From Balneolales bacterium (lineage in GTDB: Bacteria; Bacteroidota; Rhodothermia; Balneolales; Natronogracilivirgulaceae), in contig SKWQ01000222.1 in assembly GCA_007128855.1 (NCBI GenBank), positions 1-35,371 of the forward strand: a DNA stretch of 35,371 bases, written 5' to 3'. Within the stretch, counting starts at the first letter, position 1; every line of letters starts with the position of its first letter. This document shows positions 1-8,261 of this stretch, one piece after another. The notes beneath the pieces were generated by a model that ran no database searches, was not told the DNA's origin, and saw nothing but the letters and a program-made list of their open reading frames with translations. The position numbers were made by a program, and so were the translations under genes.

Positions 1-614
1 CATTTCACATCTCCCGGCTGGCGGCCGATATCAGCCGCGACAGCGATTACAAATCGTATGCCGTCCAGCTTGGCTCGCATCTATCCCGCAGTGACGTGAA
101 GGCGGTGCTGAACGACGAGAATACGCATGCCACGCTGGACGGACTGGTCATGGTCAACGGGGACCAGCTCTCCGACACCCACAGTGTCATGGATCACACC
201 ATGCCCAACTGCACCAGCCACCAGCTGCACAAATGCATCATTGACGGTAACGGCACATCGGTGTTCAACGGCAAGATCTTCGTCCGCCAGGACGCCCAAA
301 AGACCGATGCATTCCAGGAGAACCGGAATTTAATGCTCTCCAACGCCGGTATGGCCTATACCAAGCCGCAGCTGGAGATCTTTGCCGACGACGTCTCCTG
401 CAGTCACGGAGCCACCATCGGCCAGCTAAACGAGGACGAGGTATTCTACCTGAAGACCAGGGGCCTGCGTGAATCCCAGACCCGTGAAATACTCACTTAT
501 GGATTTGCCCTGGACGTGATCGAGTCCATTCCCGTGCCTTCCATCCAGAAGCGGTTGAGCAAGGAAGTGGAAGCGTACACCCGCGAAAGCAAATCCATCA
601 AAGAACCCGCCTGA
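1..614 (+). CDS. sufD: Fe-S cluster assembly protein SufD, C-terminal part (5' end outside window)
   Basis: The reading frame is open from base 3, before the ORF-track ATG at 96, so this is the 3' part of a gene entering from the left. The visible ~203 residues are the end of the SufB/SufD beta-helix family: a KTDAFQENRNLMLS stretch, then TKPQLEIFADDVSCSHGATIG and an EVFYLKTRGL block near the C-terminus. These are hallmarks of SufD, the partner of SufB and the SufC ATPase in the cytosolic SufBCD scaffold that builds Fe-S clusters. SufD rather than SufB is favoured by the short C-terminal tail and by sufS following directly. Its TGA overlaps the sufS ATG by one base (TGATG), implying translational coupling. 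sufB and sufC are presumably just upstream, outside the window. Confidence 0.93.
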   Translation, partial: FHISRLAADISRDSDYKSYAVQLGSHLSRSDVKAVLNDENTHATLDGLVMVNGDQLSDTHSVMDHTMPNCTSHQLHKCIIDGNGTSVFNGKIFVRQDAQKTDAFQENRNLMLSNAGMAYTKPQLEIFADDVSCSHGATIGQLNEDEVFYLKTRGLRESQTREILTYGFALDVIESIPVPSIQKRLSKEVEAYTRESKSIKEPA

Positions 615-1885
615 TGGCAGAAAGCAACGTATCACTGAAAGAAGCCGCTTCTGTGGAAGCGGCGGGAACCATCGATATCGATCGGTGTCGCGACGACTTC
701 CCGGTCCTGCGCCGGGAGGTCCACGGCAAGCCGCTCGCGTTCCTGGACAACGCCGCATCCAGTCAGATGCCGGAGCAGGTGATACGTGCATACACGGAGT
801 ACCACAGCCGGAACCATGCCAATGTCCATCGCGGGGTGCACCTGCTCAGCCAGGAAGCAACCGAAGCCATGGAGGGCGCGCGCGAGACGCTCCGTGAGCT
901 GATCAACGCCCGCAGCAGCAAGGAGATCATCTTCACATCGGGCGCCACCGACGCCATCAACCTGGTGATGCAGTCGTGGGGCCGGACCAATGTCGGCGAG
1001 GGGGATGAGATCCTGATCAGCACGATGGAGCACCATTCCAACATCGTGCCCTGGCGGATGCTCTGTGATGAGAAAGGGGCGGTGTTGAAAGTGATCCCGG
1101 TAAGCGACGATGGCATTCTTGACATGGAGGCCTTTGCTTCCATGATCACCGACCGTACGCGGCTGGTGGGGATTGTCCATGTGTCCAACACCCTCGGCAC
1201 GATCAATCCGGTCGCCGGGATCACCCGGATCGCCCATGACCACGGGGTGCCCGTCCTGGTGGATGGGGCGCAGGCCGTATCCCACATGAAAGTGGATGTT
1301 CAGCAAATCGGTTGTGACTTTTTCGTGACATCGGGTCACAAGATGTACGGTCCTACGGGTATCGGAATCCTCTATGGCAAACAGGAGATGCTGGAGAAGA
1401 TGCCCCCATGGCGGGGCGGCGGGGACATGATCCTCAGTGTGTCGTTTGACGAGGTGCTGTACAATGATCTGCCCTACAAGTTTGAAGCCGGTACCCCGAA
1501 CATCTCCGGTGCGATCGGCATGGGCAAGGCGGCAGAGTACATCAAGGCGGTCGGCTACGATGCGATCCACAATAAGGAGCAGGAGCTGCTCCGGTATGCC
1601 ACCGGGCAGTTGCAATCCATTGAAGGATTGCGGATCATCGGGACGGCCCCGGAGAAGTCCTCGGTCGTCTCGTTCGTGATCGATGGGATCCATCCGCATG
1701 ACATCGGGACCATCCTGGATCTTGAAGGGGTTGCGGTCCGCACCGGCCACCACTGTACGCAGCCGCTGATGGAACGCCTTGGGCTCGTGGCCACCACGCG
1801 TGCATCCATGGCGATGTACAATCGCAGGGAAGAGATCGACCAGCTGGTTGCGGCGTTGCGTAAAACCATTGAAATGTTCAGATAG
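614..1885 (+). CDS. sufS: Cysteine desulfurase SufS (type II, PLP-dependent)
   Basis: This 423-residue protein is a full-length class V aminotransferase-fold enzyme. It takes sulfur from L-cysteine as an enzyme persulfide, releasing alanine, for Fe-S cluster assembly in the cytosol. Visible signatures are the N-terminal LDNAASSQMP block (about 44-53), the TSGATDAIN region, the VDGAQAVSHM block (about 216-225), the PLP Schiff-base lysine in TSGHKMYGPTG (K243), and the catalytic cysteine in RTGHHCTQPL (C381). Type II (SufS) is indicated by the short active-site loop around this cysteine. The gene overlaps sufD by one base and is followed after 12 bases by sufU. SufU is the usual zinc-dependent acceptor of SufS persulfide in organisms without SufE. 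Confidence 0.96.
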   Translation: MAESNVSLKEAASVEAAGTIDIDRCRDDFPVLRREVHGKPLAFLDNAASSQMPEQVIRAYTEYHSRNHANVHRGVHLLSQEATEAMEGARETLRELINARSSKEIIFTSGATDAINLVMQSWGRTNVGEGDEILISTMEHHSNIVPWRMLCDEKGAVLKVIPVSDDGILDMEAFASMITDRTRLVGIVHVSNTLGTINPVAGITRIAHDHGVPVLVDGAQAVSHMKVDVQQIGCDFFVTSGHKMYGPTGIGILYGKQEMLEKMPPWRGGGDMILSVSFDEVLYNDLPYKFEAGTPNISGAIGMGKAAEYIKAVGYDAIHNKEQELLRYATGQLQSIEGLRIIGTAPEKSSVVSFVIDGIHPHDIGTILDLEGVAVRTGHHCTQPLMERLGLVATTRASMAMYNRREEIDQLVAALRKTIEMFR

Positions 1886-1897
1886 CACCGTGAAGGA

Positions 1898-2353
1898 ATG
1901 AACGACAAACTGAGCCAACTGTATCAGCAGGTCCTGCTGGACCACAACAAGACACCGAGGAATTACCGTGTCCTGGATCCCGCAGATTTTGAGTCATTGG
2001 GTTACAATCCCCTGTGCGGCGACAAATACAAGGTTTTTGTGAACATTGATGAAAATGACATTGTGACGGACATCTCTTTTGTCGGTGACGGATGTGCCAT
2101 TTCCAAGGCGTCGGCATCCATGATGACCACGTTCGTGAAGGGCAGGCACATCGATGAAATAGAGAAGCTGTTCCACCAGTTCCATGACATGGCGCAGGGC
2201 AAGCTGGATCCCGAAAAAGATCCCAACGACCTGGGCCGCCTGAAGATCTTCTACGGTGTCAGGAACCTGCCGGCGCGTGTGAAATGTGCCACATTGTGCT
2301 GGCACACACTGCATGCCGCCGTCAAGGGCAAGGAGAAAGTCACAACGGAATGA
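1898..2353 (+). CDS. sufU: SufU-type sulfur transfer / Fe-S assembly protein
   Basis: A 151-residue NifU/IscU-fold protein. It has NPLCGD (C40, D42), GDGCAISKAS (C66) and RVKCATLCW (C130), the ligand set that in SufU binds zinc and receives persulfide from SufS. The insertion between the second and third ligand motifs (about residues 88-120) is characteristic of SufU rather than IscU, and no IscU-type LPPVK motif is present. An extra cysteine (C134) lies four residues after the third ligand. The ATG at 1898 sits next to GAAGGA. The only nearby alternative, GTG at 1890, runs straight into a stop. The position right after sufS supports the SufS-SufU pairing known from Firmicutes. Confidence 0.93.
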   Translation: MNDKLSQLYQQVLLDHNKTPRNYRVLDPADFESLGYNPLCGDKYKVFVNIDENDIVTDISFVGDGCAISKASASMMTTFVKGRHIDEIEKLFHQFHDMAQGKLDPEKDPNDLGRLKIFYGVRNLPARVKCATLCWHTLHAAVKGKEKVTTE

Positions 2354-2420
2354 TCGTTGCACTACATGGCAACACAGCACGTTTAGCAACCTGAACAGAA
2401 TACAGAAAAAAAAAGAAGTT

Positions 2421-2975
2421 ATGCCGAAAATTGCTGAAATCGAAAGAACACCCAATCCCGATGCCATGCGTTTTGTGCTCAGGGAGCCCATTTCCAATGG
2501 CGTGACACGGTCCTACGAATCACCGGAAGAGGCCACGGCCGATCCTTTCGCGTCCGAGCTCTTCAATATCCCGCATGTGATTTCGGTGTACTATGTCGAC
2601 AGGTACATAACCATCACACAGGACGGTGGCATCGACTGGAACACCCTGCTGCGGCAGCTGGCGCCACCCATCAGGGAAGCGGAGGCGGTGGATCATCTGG
2701 CGACGGACGACCCCAACGTGAACGTGAGCGAAGAGGCCCTGCAGTCTGATGACCCTCGCCTGATCGAGATCAACAAGATGCTGGATGAGCAGGTGCGTCC
2801 CTATTTGCTGGCTGATGGCGGGGGACTGAAAGTGATCAGTCTTAAGAACGATGTGCTGAAAGTGCATTACCAGGGTGCCTGCGGCACGTGTCCCACTGCA
2901 ACTACCGGTACGCTTTATGCCATCGAGAGCATGGCCAAACGCATCGATCCCAACATCCGGATCGAATCCGTGTGA
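2421..2975 (+). CDS. Nfu-type Fe-S scaffold/carrier (Nfu_N + NifU C-terminal domain)
   Basis: The ORF track starts at 2286, inside sufU. Homology begins at the ATG at 2421 (IERTPNPDAMRF), preceded by an AAAGAAG purine stretch, giving 184 residues. Residues ~1-85 are the Nfu N-terminal domain, with the typical TPNPDAMKF-like opening and a PHVISVYYVDRYITI strand. Residues ~110-184 are the NifU C-terminal domain, with LADGGGLK and the cluster-binding CxxC (ACGTCPTA, C154/C157). Such proteins carry [4Fe-4S] clusters from the Suf machinery to apo-targets. It lies 67 bases after sufU in the same direction, so it is likely part of the suf operon. Confidence 0.93.
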   Translation: MPKIAEIERTPNPDAMRFVLREPISNGVTRSYESPEEATADPFASELFNIPHVISVYYVDRYITITQDGGIDWNTLLRQLAPPIREAEAVDHLATDDPNVNVSEEALQSDDPRLIEINKMLDEQVRPYLLADGGGLKVISLKNDVLKVHYQGACGTCPTATTGTLYAIESMAKRIDPNIRIESV

Positions 2976-3054
2976 CACGCTGCAGCCAGCGGTACCCGTC
3001 ATCGTTTGAAAAATCACAAAGCATCCCGGTTCACGAATATTCCATCAGTAAGAA

Positions 3055-3396
3055 ATGTCAGCAATCACTATTTCCGAGAAGGCACTGAAACGTATCTGCG
3101 AAATTCGAGAAAGCGAAAAAGCTGATGAGCAGGCCGTTCTGCGCATCGGTGTCGTAGGGGGCGGGTGCTCCGGCCTGTCCTACAAACTGGATTTTGCCGA
3201 GCAGGGTGCATCGACTGAGAAAAATGACCAGGAGTTCGAGGTGAACGGAATCAGGGTGGTCATTGATATGCGCAGTTTCCTCTATCTGGCGGGAACGCGC
3301 CTGGACTATTCGGGCGGTCTGCAGGGCAAGGGATTTCATTTCATCAACCCGAATGCCAGTCGGACGTGTTCCTGCGGGGAATCGTTCTCCGTATGA
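3055..3396 (+). CDS. A-type iron-sulfur carrier (HesB/IscA/SufA/ErpA family)
   Basis: This 113-residue protein has the complete A-type carrier signature: GVVGGGCSGLSY (C38) and the C-terminal CSCGESF (C105, C107). These three cysteines bind a [2Fe-2S] or [4Fe-4S] cluster for delivery to client enzymes. Length and the KALKRICEIR opening match the family. It is placed 79 bases after the Nfu gene within the suf locus, which suggests a SufA role, but sequence alone does not separate SufA from ErpA or IscA. I therefore leave the symbol blank. Confidence 0.94.
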   Translation: MSAITISEKALKRICEIRESEKADEQAVLRIGVVGGGCSGLSYKLDFAEQGASTEKNDQEFEVNGIRVVIDMRSFLYLAGTRLDYSGGLQGKGFHFINPNASRTCSCGESFSV

Positions 3397-3435
3397 TCGG
3401 CCAGATATCCTGCCGGACACAAATCAGGTCAATCC

Positions 3436-3969
3436 ATGACTGAACCCCATACTCCCGTTGAAAACAAGGTTGCCAAATCGGGGCTGATCACCTTGGACCT
3501 GCAGAAGTGGTATTCCGAAGGTGATATTGTGCCGTTCGACCTGAAAGACTTTCTCCACATGGAGCTGATCCTCCGCGAAAAGGAATTCCGCCAGGCACTG
3601 GAGGAGTACGACTGGAGCACCTGCTCAGGCAAAACCGTGGCCGTTTTCTGCTCTTCCGATGCCATCATTGCCTCCTGGGCGTACATGCTTGTGGCGGCGC
3701 ATGCCCACGATCACGCGGCAGACATTGTTTTTGGGGTTCCGGAGGAGGTCGCGTTTGAGCGGTTCCGAAAGGGTCTCGATGCCGAGGACTGGTCCAGGTA
3801 CAAAGGCAGCCGTGTGCTGCTGAAGGGCTGCGCTGATGTGGAGGTGCCGCCGTCCGCCTATTTATATGCAACACAAAAACTGCTACCTTATGTTGAGCGC
3901 CTGATGTACGGGGAAGCATGCTCTTTTGTGCCGGTTTACCGCGCTTCACGAAAGGCGCAGAAAGCATGA
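3436..3969 (+). CDS. DUF2480 family protein
   Basis: A 177-residue soluble protein that I recognise as the DUF2480 family, which is largely confined to Bacteroidota and relatives and commonly sits at the end of suf clusters. Characteristic segments are VAKSGLITLDLQ near the N-terminus, PFDLKDFLHMELILREKEFR, AVFCSSDAIIASWAYML (about residues 70-86), VLLKGCADVEVPPSAYLYAT and the C-terminal YGEACSFVPVY. There is no signal peptide or membrane segment. No biochemical function is known to me. Three cysteines lie in or near conserved blocks (CSSDA, KGCADV, EACSF), and the Suf context makes a role in Fe-S metabolism plausible but unproven. Confidence 0.88.
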   Translation: MTEPHTPVENKVAKSGLITLDLQKWYSEGDIVPFDLKDFLHMELILREKEFRQALEEYDWSTCSGKTVAVFCSSDAIIASWAYMLVAAHAHDHAADIVFGVPEEVAFERFRKGLDAEDWSRYKGSRVLLKGCADVEVPPSAYLYATQKLLPYVERLMYGEACSFVPVYRASRKAQKA

Positions 3970-4087
3970 AACCGGTTCGGGTACACCACACTAGGCCTGC
4001 AACCGGATGGAACGGGCTGCCTCACGGACCCAGAACGCACCGGATCCAGGCGCAACACTTACTGCAACAAATGAGTTACCGATCGGA

Positions 4088-5113
4088 ATGGATGAGATAG
4101 GCAAACGGAAAAAGGATCACCTCGATATCACCACTACGGGTGATGCCGGTTACGGGAAGACCACCGGATTCGAACGCTACGACTTCATCCACGACGCCCT
4201 GCCCGAGGTTGATTTCGATCAGGTCACATGTGAGTCCAGGCTCCTGAACCGCTGGTTCGGATTCCCGCTTTTCATCTCTTCCATGACGGGGGGGCACCGC
4301 GAAGCCACCCCTGTCAACGCTATCATCGCCGCTTTTTGCGAGCGTTACAACCTGCCCTTTGGTGTCGGAAGCCAGCGTATCATGCTTGAGGACCCATCCA
4401 CCAGAAGCAGCTTTTCCATTGTGCGGAAAGAGGCGCCGTCCGCCTTTATCGCGGCCAATATCGGAGGGGCCCAGCTGGCAGGCGGGATGGACAACGGACA
4501 GGTGGATATGCTCACCGAGTCCATCCGTGCCGACGCGATCATTGTCCACCTGAATCCGCTGCAAGAGCTGAGGCAAAAGGATGGCGACCGCCGTTTCAGC
4601 GGAATCCGTGAGGGCATCCGCTCACTTGTCAGCGATGTGCAGGTTCCGGTCATCGTCAAGGAAACGGGTGCCGGCCTTTCAGAGAGTGTCATATCCCAGC
4701 TGATCGACTGCGGGGTGTCGGCCTTCGATGTGGCAGGGGCCGGCGGCACCAGTTGGGGCAGGGTCGAGAACATACGCAACGGCGCCGGTGACAGGCATTT
4801 TACCGATGACTGGGGGATCCCTACGGTGGATTGCCTTCTGGCTTCACGGGAACTGGTGAAGGACCGGTGCGAGCTCATAGCCTCCGGCGGAATCCGGGAC
4901 AGTGTCGACGTTGCTAAAAGTCTTTGCCTGGGCGCCGTGATGGCAGCAACCGCCCAGCCGGTGATCAAGGCCATCCATGAGGGTGGCTACGATGGCCTCG
5001 AAGCCATGTTCTTGCAGTGGGAGGATGATTTCCGCACCATTTTATGCCTTTTAGGCTGCGAACGTCCCTCCGATCTGGATATGATCCATCTTCGCAGGGT
5101 ACAGGGTCGATGA
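4088..5113 (+). CDS. fni: Isopentenyl-diphosphate delta-isomerase, type 2 (FMN-dependent)
   Basis: The ORF track begins at 4007, but family similarity begins at the ATG at 4088 (GKRKKDHLDI). That gives 341 residues, the usual length. The enzyme interconverts IPP and DMAPP using reduced FMN in the cytosol. Typical blocks are LFISSMTGG, FGVGSQRIMLED, ANIGGAQL, VHLNPLQELRQKDGDR, VIVKETGAGLS, FDVAGAGGTSW and a C-terminal IASGGIRDSVDVAKSLCLGA phosphate/FMN-binding loop. The next gene downstream makes prenyl diphosphates, so the two form an isoprenoid module: IPP/DMAPP balancing followed by chain elongation. The 118 bases upstream of 4088 show no conserved coding signal. Confidence 0.94.
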   Translation: MDEIGKRKKDHLDITTTGDAGYGKTTGFERYDFIHDALPEVDFDQVTCESRLLNRWFGFPLFISSMTGGHREATPVNAIIAAFCERYNLPFGVGSQRIMLEDPSTRSSFSIVRKEAPSAFIAANIGGAQLAGGMDNGQVDMLTESIRADAIIVHLNPLQELRQKDGDRRFSGIREGIRSLVSDVQVPVIVKETGAGLSESVISQLIDCGVSAFDVAGAGGTSWGRVENIRNGAGDRHFTDDWGIPTVDCLLASRELVKDRCELIASGGIRDSVDVAKSLCLGAVMAATAQPVIKAIHEGGYDGLEAMFLQWEDDFRTILCLLGCERPSDLDMIHLRRVQGR

Positions 5114-5129
5114 TCGCCATTCTTTTTCG

Positions 5130-5138
5130 TATATTTGC
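5130..5138 (+). promoter_or_regulatory. Candidate Bacteroidota -7 promoter element
   Basis: TATATTTGC matches the Bacteroidota -7 consensus TAnnTTTG(Y) exactly. It lies in the 57-base gap between fni and the prenyl synthase and overlaps the TTG that the ORF track uses as a start. No clear TTTG -33 partner is seen at the usual spacing, so the call rests on one box only. Confidence 0.33.
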
Positions 5139-5170
5139 TCCCCGAAACCCTCACCCTGAACGGAACCGCG

Positions 5171-6160
5171 TTGCAAGACATCCGAAATAAACTGGACGAT
5201 ATTCTCGAATCCGCCTTCGGCTCTTTGCCCGTTCCGGAAAAACCGGCGTCCCTCTATGACCCGGTTCGCTACTTCATGGGAATGGGTGGAAAGCGGCTGC
5301 GTCCGCGGCTGCTGCTGCTCACTGCCGGACTTTGCGGCGGGAATCCCGAAGATGCCATCCCGGCTGCCCGGGCCGTGGAAATGCTGCACAATTTCACGCT
5401 GATCCACGACGATATCATGGACAATGCGGAAACCAGGCGCGGTATGCCGACGGTCCATACAAAGTGGGACCATGCCACGGCCATTCTTTCCGGCGACGTG
5501 CTTTTTGTGCTGGCCATGCAGCAATTGTCCGACCAGGGCCGCCATGCAGGTCTTTCGGATTCCTTCAATACCCGCATGATGCAGGGATTCCTGGAAGCGG
5601 TCAGGATTGTGTGCGACGGTCAGGCCATGGATATGGATTTCGAACATCAGGATGCGGTACCGTTGCCTGAATACCTGGCGATGATCGGAGCCAAGACCGC
5701 GGCGCTTCTTCGCTGTTCGATGGAACTGGGAGCCCTGGCTGCCGGTGCCGGGGAAGAAATGGTCTCCGATTGCGGTGATATCGGCGAGCATGCCGGACTG
5801 GCTTTTCAGATTCAGGACGATCTGCTGGATGCGGTCGGTGATGTGTCGAGATTCGGCAAGAAGGTGGGGGGTGACATCATCGAAGGCAAAAAGACCTGGC
5901 TCACCATCCGGGCGCTCGAACGGGCTGATGACACCGACCGGATGCTGCTCCGTCAGGTCCTGGGCAACCCAAAAGCCGGCGAATCCGAAATCCTGAGGGT
6001 CATACGGATATATCACGACCTTGGCGTCATTGATGATGCCGTAAAGGTCATTAAAGAACACTACAACAACGCCCTTGAAAAACTGGCCCTGTTCGAAGAA
6101 TCCCCGTATCATGAGGAAATAAAATCACTCCTGGATAAGTTAAAGGTACGTGACTACTGA
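5171..6160 (+). CDS. Polyprenyl diphosphate synthase (short-chain, GGPP/FPP-type)
   Basis: A trans-isoprenyl diphosphate synthase that condenses IPP onto allylic diphosphates. It has YFMGMGGKRLRPRLLL near the N-terminus, the first aspartate-rich motif LIHDDIMDNAETRRG (DDxxD) and the second motif FQIQDDLLD. The first motif is the short DDxxD form with a Phe five residues upstream. That pattern is known from archaeal-type GGPP synthases, so a C20 product is a reasonable inference, but FPP cannot be excluded. No ATG start exists. The ORF track uses TTG at 5135, giving 341 residues. I prefer TTG at 5171 (329 residues) because the 5135 codon lies inside a promoter-like box and CGGAACC precedes 5171. 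The GTG-initiated ORF track entry downstream overlaps the end, but the true next gene starts at 6189. Confidence 0.92.
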   Translation: MQDIRNKLDDILESAFGSLPVPEKPASLYDPVRYFMGMGGKRLRPRLLLLTAGLCGGNPEDAIPAARAVEMLHNFTLIHDDIMDNAETRRGMPTVHTKWDHATAILSGDVLFVLAMQQLSDQGRHAGLSDSFNTRMMQGFLEAVRIVCDGQAMDMDFEHQDAVPLPEYLAMIGAKTAALLRCSMELGALAAGAGEEMVSDCGDIGEHAGLAFQIQDDLLDAVGDVSRFGKKVGGDIIEGKKTWLTIRALERADDTDRMLLRQVLGNPKAGESEILRVIRIYHDLGVIDDAVKVIKEHYNNALEKLALFEESPYHEEIKSLLDKLKVRDY

Positions 6161-6188
6161 GGGTGCAACAAGCGAAACACATAATCTG

Positions 6189-7010
6189 ATGCTGAAAACA
6201 TATAAAAGTATTGCCGTTCTTCTCTTTCTCGTTCTTTTGGCTGCCGGTTGCCGGTCCAGTCAGCACATCCGTCCCGGTGACACCATTGAAGTGGCCTTTG
6301 AAAAGGCCATGAGCCAGTACGAACGGGAGCGTTATTCCCATGCCGTCCGTTCGTTCGAAACGGTTCTATCCATGGGTCGTGGCACGGAATATGCGGCCGA
6401 TGCACAGTTTTATCTGGCCATGAGCCATTTCCACAACCGTGCCTTCCTTTCTGCGGCCAGTGAGTTCCGGCGTTTTGCCAGGAACTACAGCCGGGATGAG
6501 CGGCGTGAAGAAGCTGAATACATGGAGGCGTTTGCCCATTACAGACTGAGTCCGCGTTACAATCTGGACCAGACGGAAACCTACAATGCACTCGACCGGT
6601 TCCAGCTTTTCGTGACGCGATACCCCGGCACGGAACGTGCACGGGATGCGCAGGTATATATGGATGAACTTCGCGACAAGCTGGCTAAGAAGAAATTCCA
6701 TGCTGCCGAGATGTACATGAGGATCCGGCAATTCGACTCAGCTGCCATTTATTACGGGTTGACCGTAGAGCGTTATCCGGGAAGCGCCTGGGCTGAGATT
6801 GCTCTGGTCAACCAGATCCTTGCGTATGTCAACTACGCGGAGAACAGTGTTCGGGAGCGACAGCAGGAGCGGTTTGAAAAGGCGGTTGAGAGCTATCAGC
6901 AGTATCTGCAGATATTCCCGCGAGGTGAAAACAGGGAGTTGGCTGAAGGGTATCATGACCGTGCCCTTGATGGTTTGTCACAGGTTTCCGCTGTTACGGC
7001 CGAACGATAG
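6189..7010 (+). CDS. bamD: Outer membrane protein assembly factor BamD (lipoprotein)
   Basis: The ORF track uses a GTG at 6150. The ATG at 6189 gives a clean lipoprotein signal: basic MLKTYK, a hydrophobic stretch, then the lipobox LAAGC (C21). The mature ~250 residues are tetratricopeptide-like helical repeats, with the BamD pattern AADAQFYLAMSHF, FARNYSRDERREEAEYMEA and DRFQLFVTRYPGTERARDAQ. BamD is the inner-leaflet lipoprotein of the BAM complex that folds beta-barrels into the outer membrane. The presence of bamD confirms a diderm envelope. nadD follows after three bases, suggesting one transcript. Confidence 0.92.
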   Translation: MLKTYKSIAVLLFLVLLAAGCRSSQHIRPGDTIEVAFEKAMSQYERERYSHAVRSFETVLSMGRGTEYAADAQFYLAMSHFHNRAFLSAASEFRRFARNYSRDERREEAEYMEAFAHYRLSPRYNLDQTETYNALDRFQLFVTRYPGTERARDAQVYMDELRDKLAKKKFHAAEMYMRIRQFDSAAIYYGLTVERYPGSAWAEIALVNQILAYVNYAENSVRERQQERFEKAVESYQQYLQIFPRGENRELAEGYHDRALDGLSQVSAVTAER

Positions 7011-7013
7011 GGC

Positions 7014-7610
7014 ATGCGAACGGGACTGTTCTTCGGCTCGTTCAATCCGGTTCATAGCGGACATGAAGGGATGGTCTCATCCTTTCTGCGCAATGAGTTG
7101 ATAGAGGACCTGTGGATCACCCTCACCCCGTCACCGCCTCACAAGCACACTGCGGACCTGGCTTCGTTTACAGATCGCTGGAACATGCTGGAGCGGGTCT
7201 TTTCAGAAGAGGACAGGGTACTCCTATCTGATGTTGAACAGCGCCTTCCACCGCCCCATTACACCGTCCGCACGCTCAACTATCTCAACAACTGCTACCC
7301 CGACCGCTCCTTTTATCTCTGCATAGGCGGGGATACCTTGCAGACTCTTTCCACATGGTTTGCATTCGAAAAAATTGCACATAAAACCGAGCTGCTTGTT
7401 GCCGAACGTCCGGGCGTTCCGTTGAGTATCCCGCCTGACCTCAGGTCTTTTGTCGTGCATTTTTGTGAGCATGACCCGCAGGGGGTCTCTTCTACAGCTA
7501 TAAGGAAAAAACTGTCCTCCGGTATCGCACCCGGGCCGGATGAACTGGCTCCTTCGGTGTTTCGATATATTCAGCAGGAAGGGCTTTATGGCTGGCGACG
7601 GACAGATTGA
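7014..7610 (+). CDS. nadD: Nicotinate-nucleotide adenylyltransferase NadD
   Basis: A 198-residue nucleotidyltransferase that makes deamido-NAD from nicotinate mononucleotide and ATP in NAD biosynthesis. The ATP-binding GLFFGSFNPVHSGH opens the protein at residues 4-17. TPSPPHK follows at the substrate loop, then GGDTLQTLSTW, and the C-terminal VSSTAIRKKL carries the second ATP-binding ISSTxIR-type motif. Length is normal. It starts three bases after the bamD stop and ends 31 bases from the convergent tadA stop; I see no hairpin terminator in that short gap. Confidence 0.95.
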   Translation: MRTGLFFGSFNPVHSGHEGMVSSFLRNELIEDLWITLTPSPPHKHTADLASFTDRWNMLERVFSEEDRVLLSDVEQRLPPPHYTVRTLNYLNNCYPDRSFYLCIGGDTLQTLSTWFAFEKIAHKTELLVAERPGVPLSIPPDLRSFVVHFCEHDPQGVSSTAIRKKLSSGIAPGPDELAPSVFRYIQQEGLYGWRRTD

Positions 7611-7640
7611 CGGGGTGTCCGTACTTGAAATGAGTCAGGT

Positions 7641-8144
7641 TCAGTTGGTATCCCGGTCATCCTTTTTTCTCAAATTTTCGAAAAAACGACGTATCAGGGA
7701 TTCACAATCCTGTTCCATGATGCCCTGAACAACCTCTATCCTGTGGTTGAGTTTTGGGTGCTGAACGATGTTGAAGATACTTCCACACGCACCGGCCTTT
7801 TCATCCTGCGCACCGAAAACAAGCCGTCCGGTCTTGGCCCATACCAGTGCACCCGCGCACATCGGACACGGTTCGAGCGTTACATACATGGTACAATCCG
7901 GCAGGTACTTTTCGCCGAGATGCTGGAAAGCTGCTGATAGTGCGATCATTTCAGCATGTGCGGTGGGATCTGACAACAATTCCACCTGATTGTGCCCCCG
8001 CGCAATGATGCGGTTTTTATGGACAATTACGGCCCCAACGGGTACTTCACCCGCGTCCGATGCCCTATCTGCTTCCAGAAATGCCTGGCGCATGAACCTG
8101 TGATGCGGGTTGTCGGGAAAGAAATCCGGGGATGGGATAGTCAT
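7641..8144 (-). CDS. tadA: tRNA-specific adenosine deaminase TadA
   Basis: A 167-residue zinc deaminase of the cytidine deaminase superfamily that converts A34 to inosine in tRNA-Arg(ACG). The catalytic zinc site is complete: TAHAEMIAL (H63 ligand, E65 proton shuttle) and EPCPMCAGAL (C93, C96). The residues GEVPVGAVIV and ARGHNQVE are typical TadA substrate-pocket segments. The C-terminal tail ends in a charged RRFFENLRKKDD helix, as in other TadA enzymes. It is transcribed divergently from apt and convergently with nadD. A related guanine deaminase is less likely because the PCPMCAGAL block and the small size fit TadA. Confidence 0.94.
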   Translation of the reverse strand: MTIPSPDFFPDNPHHRFMRQAFLEADRASDAGEVPVGAVIVHKNRIIARGHNQVELLSDPTAHAEMIALSAAFQHLGEKYLPDCTMYVTLEPCPMCAGALVWAKTGRLVFGAQDEKAGACGSIFNIVQHPKLNHRIEVVQGIMEQDCESLIRRFFENLRKKDDRDTN

Positions 8145-8177
8145 GACGGGTTAGTCCGTTGTAAAAGTGTTAGGTCC

Positions 8178-8209
8178 TTTGAAAAAGATTTCAGTCGGGC
8201 TTATTTTTA
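8178..8209 (+). promoter_or_regulatory. Candidate Bacteroidota promoter for apt
   Basis: TTTG at 8178-8181 is followed after 20 bases by TATTTTTA at 8202-8209, a 7/8 match to TAnnTTTG. This is the expected -33/-7 arrangement. It lies about 50 bases upstream of the apt ATG in the divergent tadA-apt gap. Confidence 0.42.
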
Positions 8210-8261
8210 AAGTGCATCATTATTTTTATTATGAGCACTTTATTTGGAAGAGTCACTGCAT

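Noticed and set aside
632-1945. 437-residue antisense ORF opposite sufS
   Set aside because: It is the codon-complement shadow of a clear SufS gene, with His/Asp/Arg-rich composition and no recognisable domain.
5051-6112. 353-residue antisense ORF opposite the prenyl synthase
   Set aside because: The sense strand encodes an intact prenyl diphosphate synthase; the antisense product has no motif and fits a GC-driven shadow.
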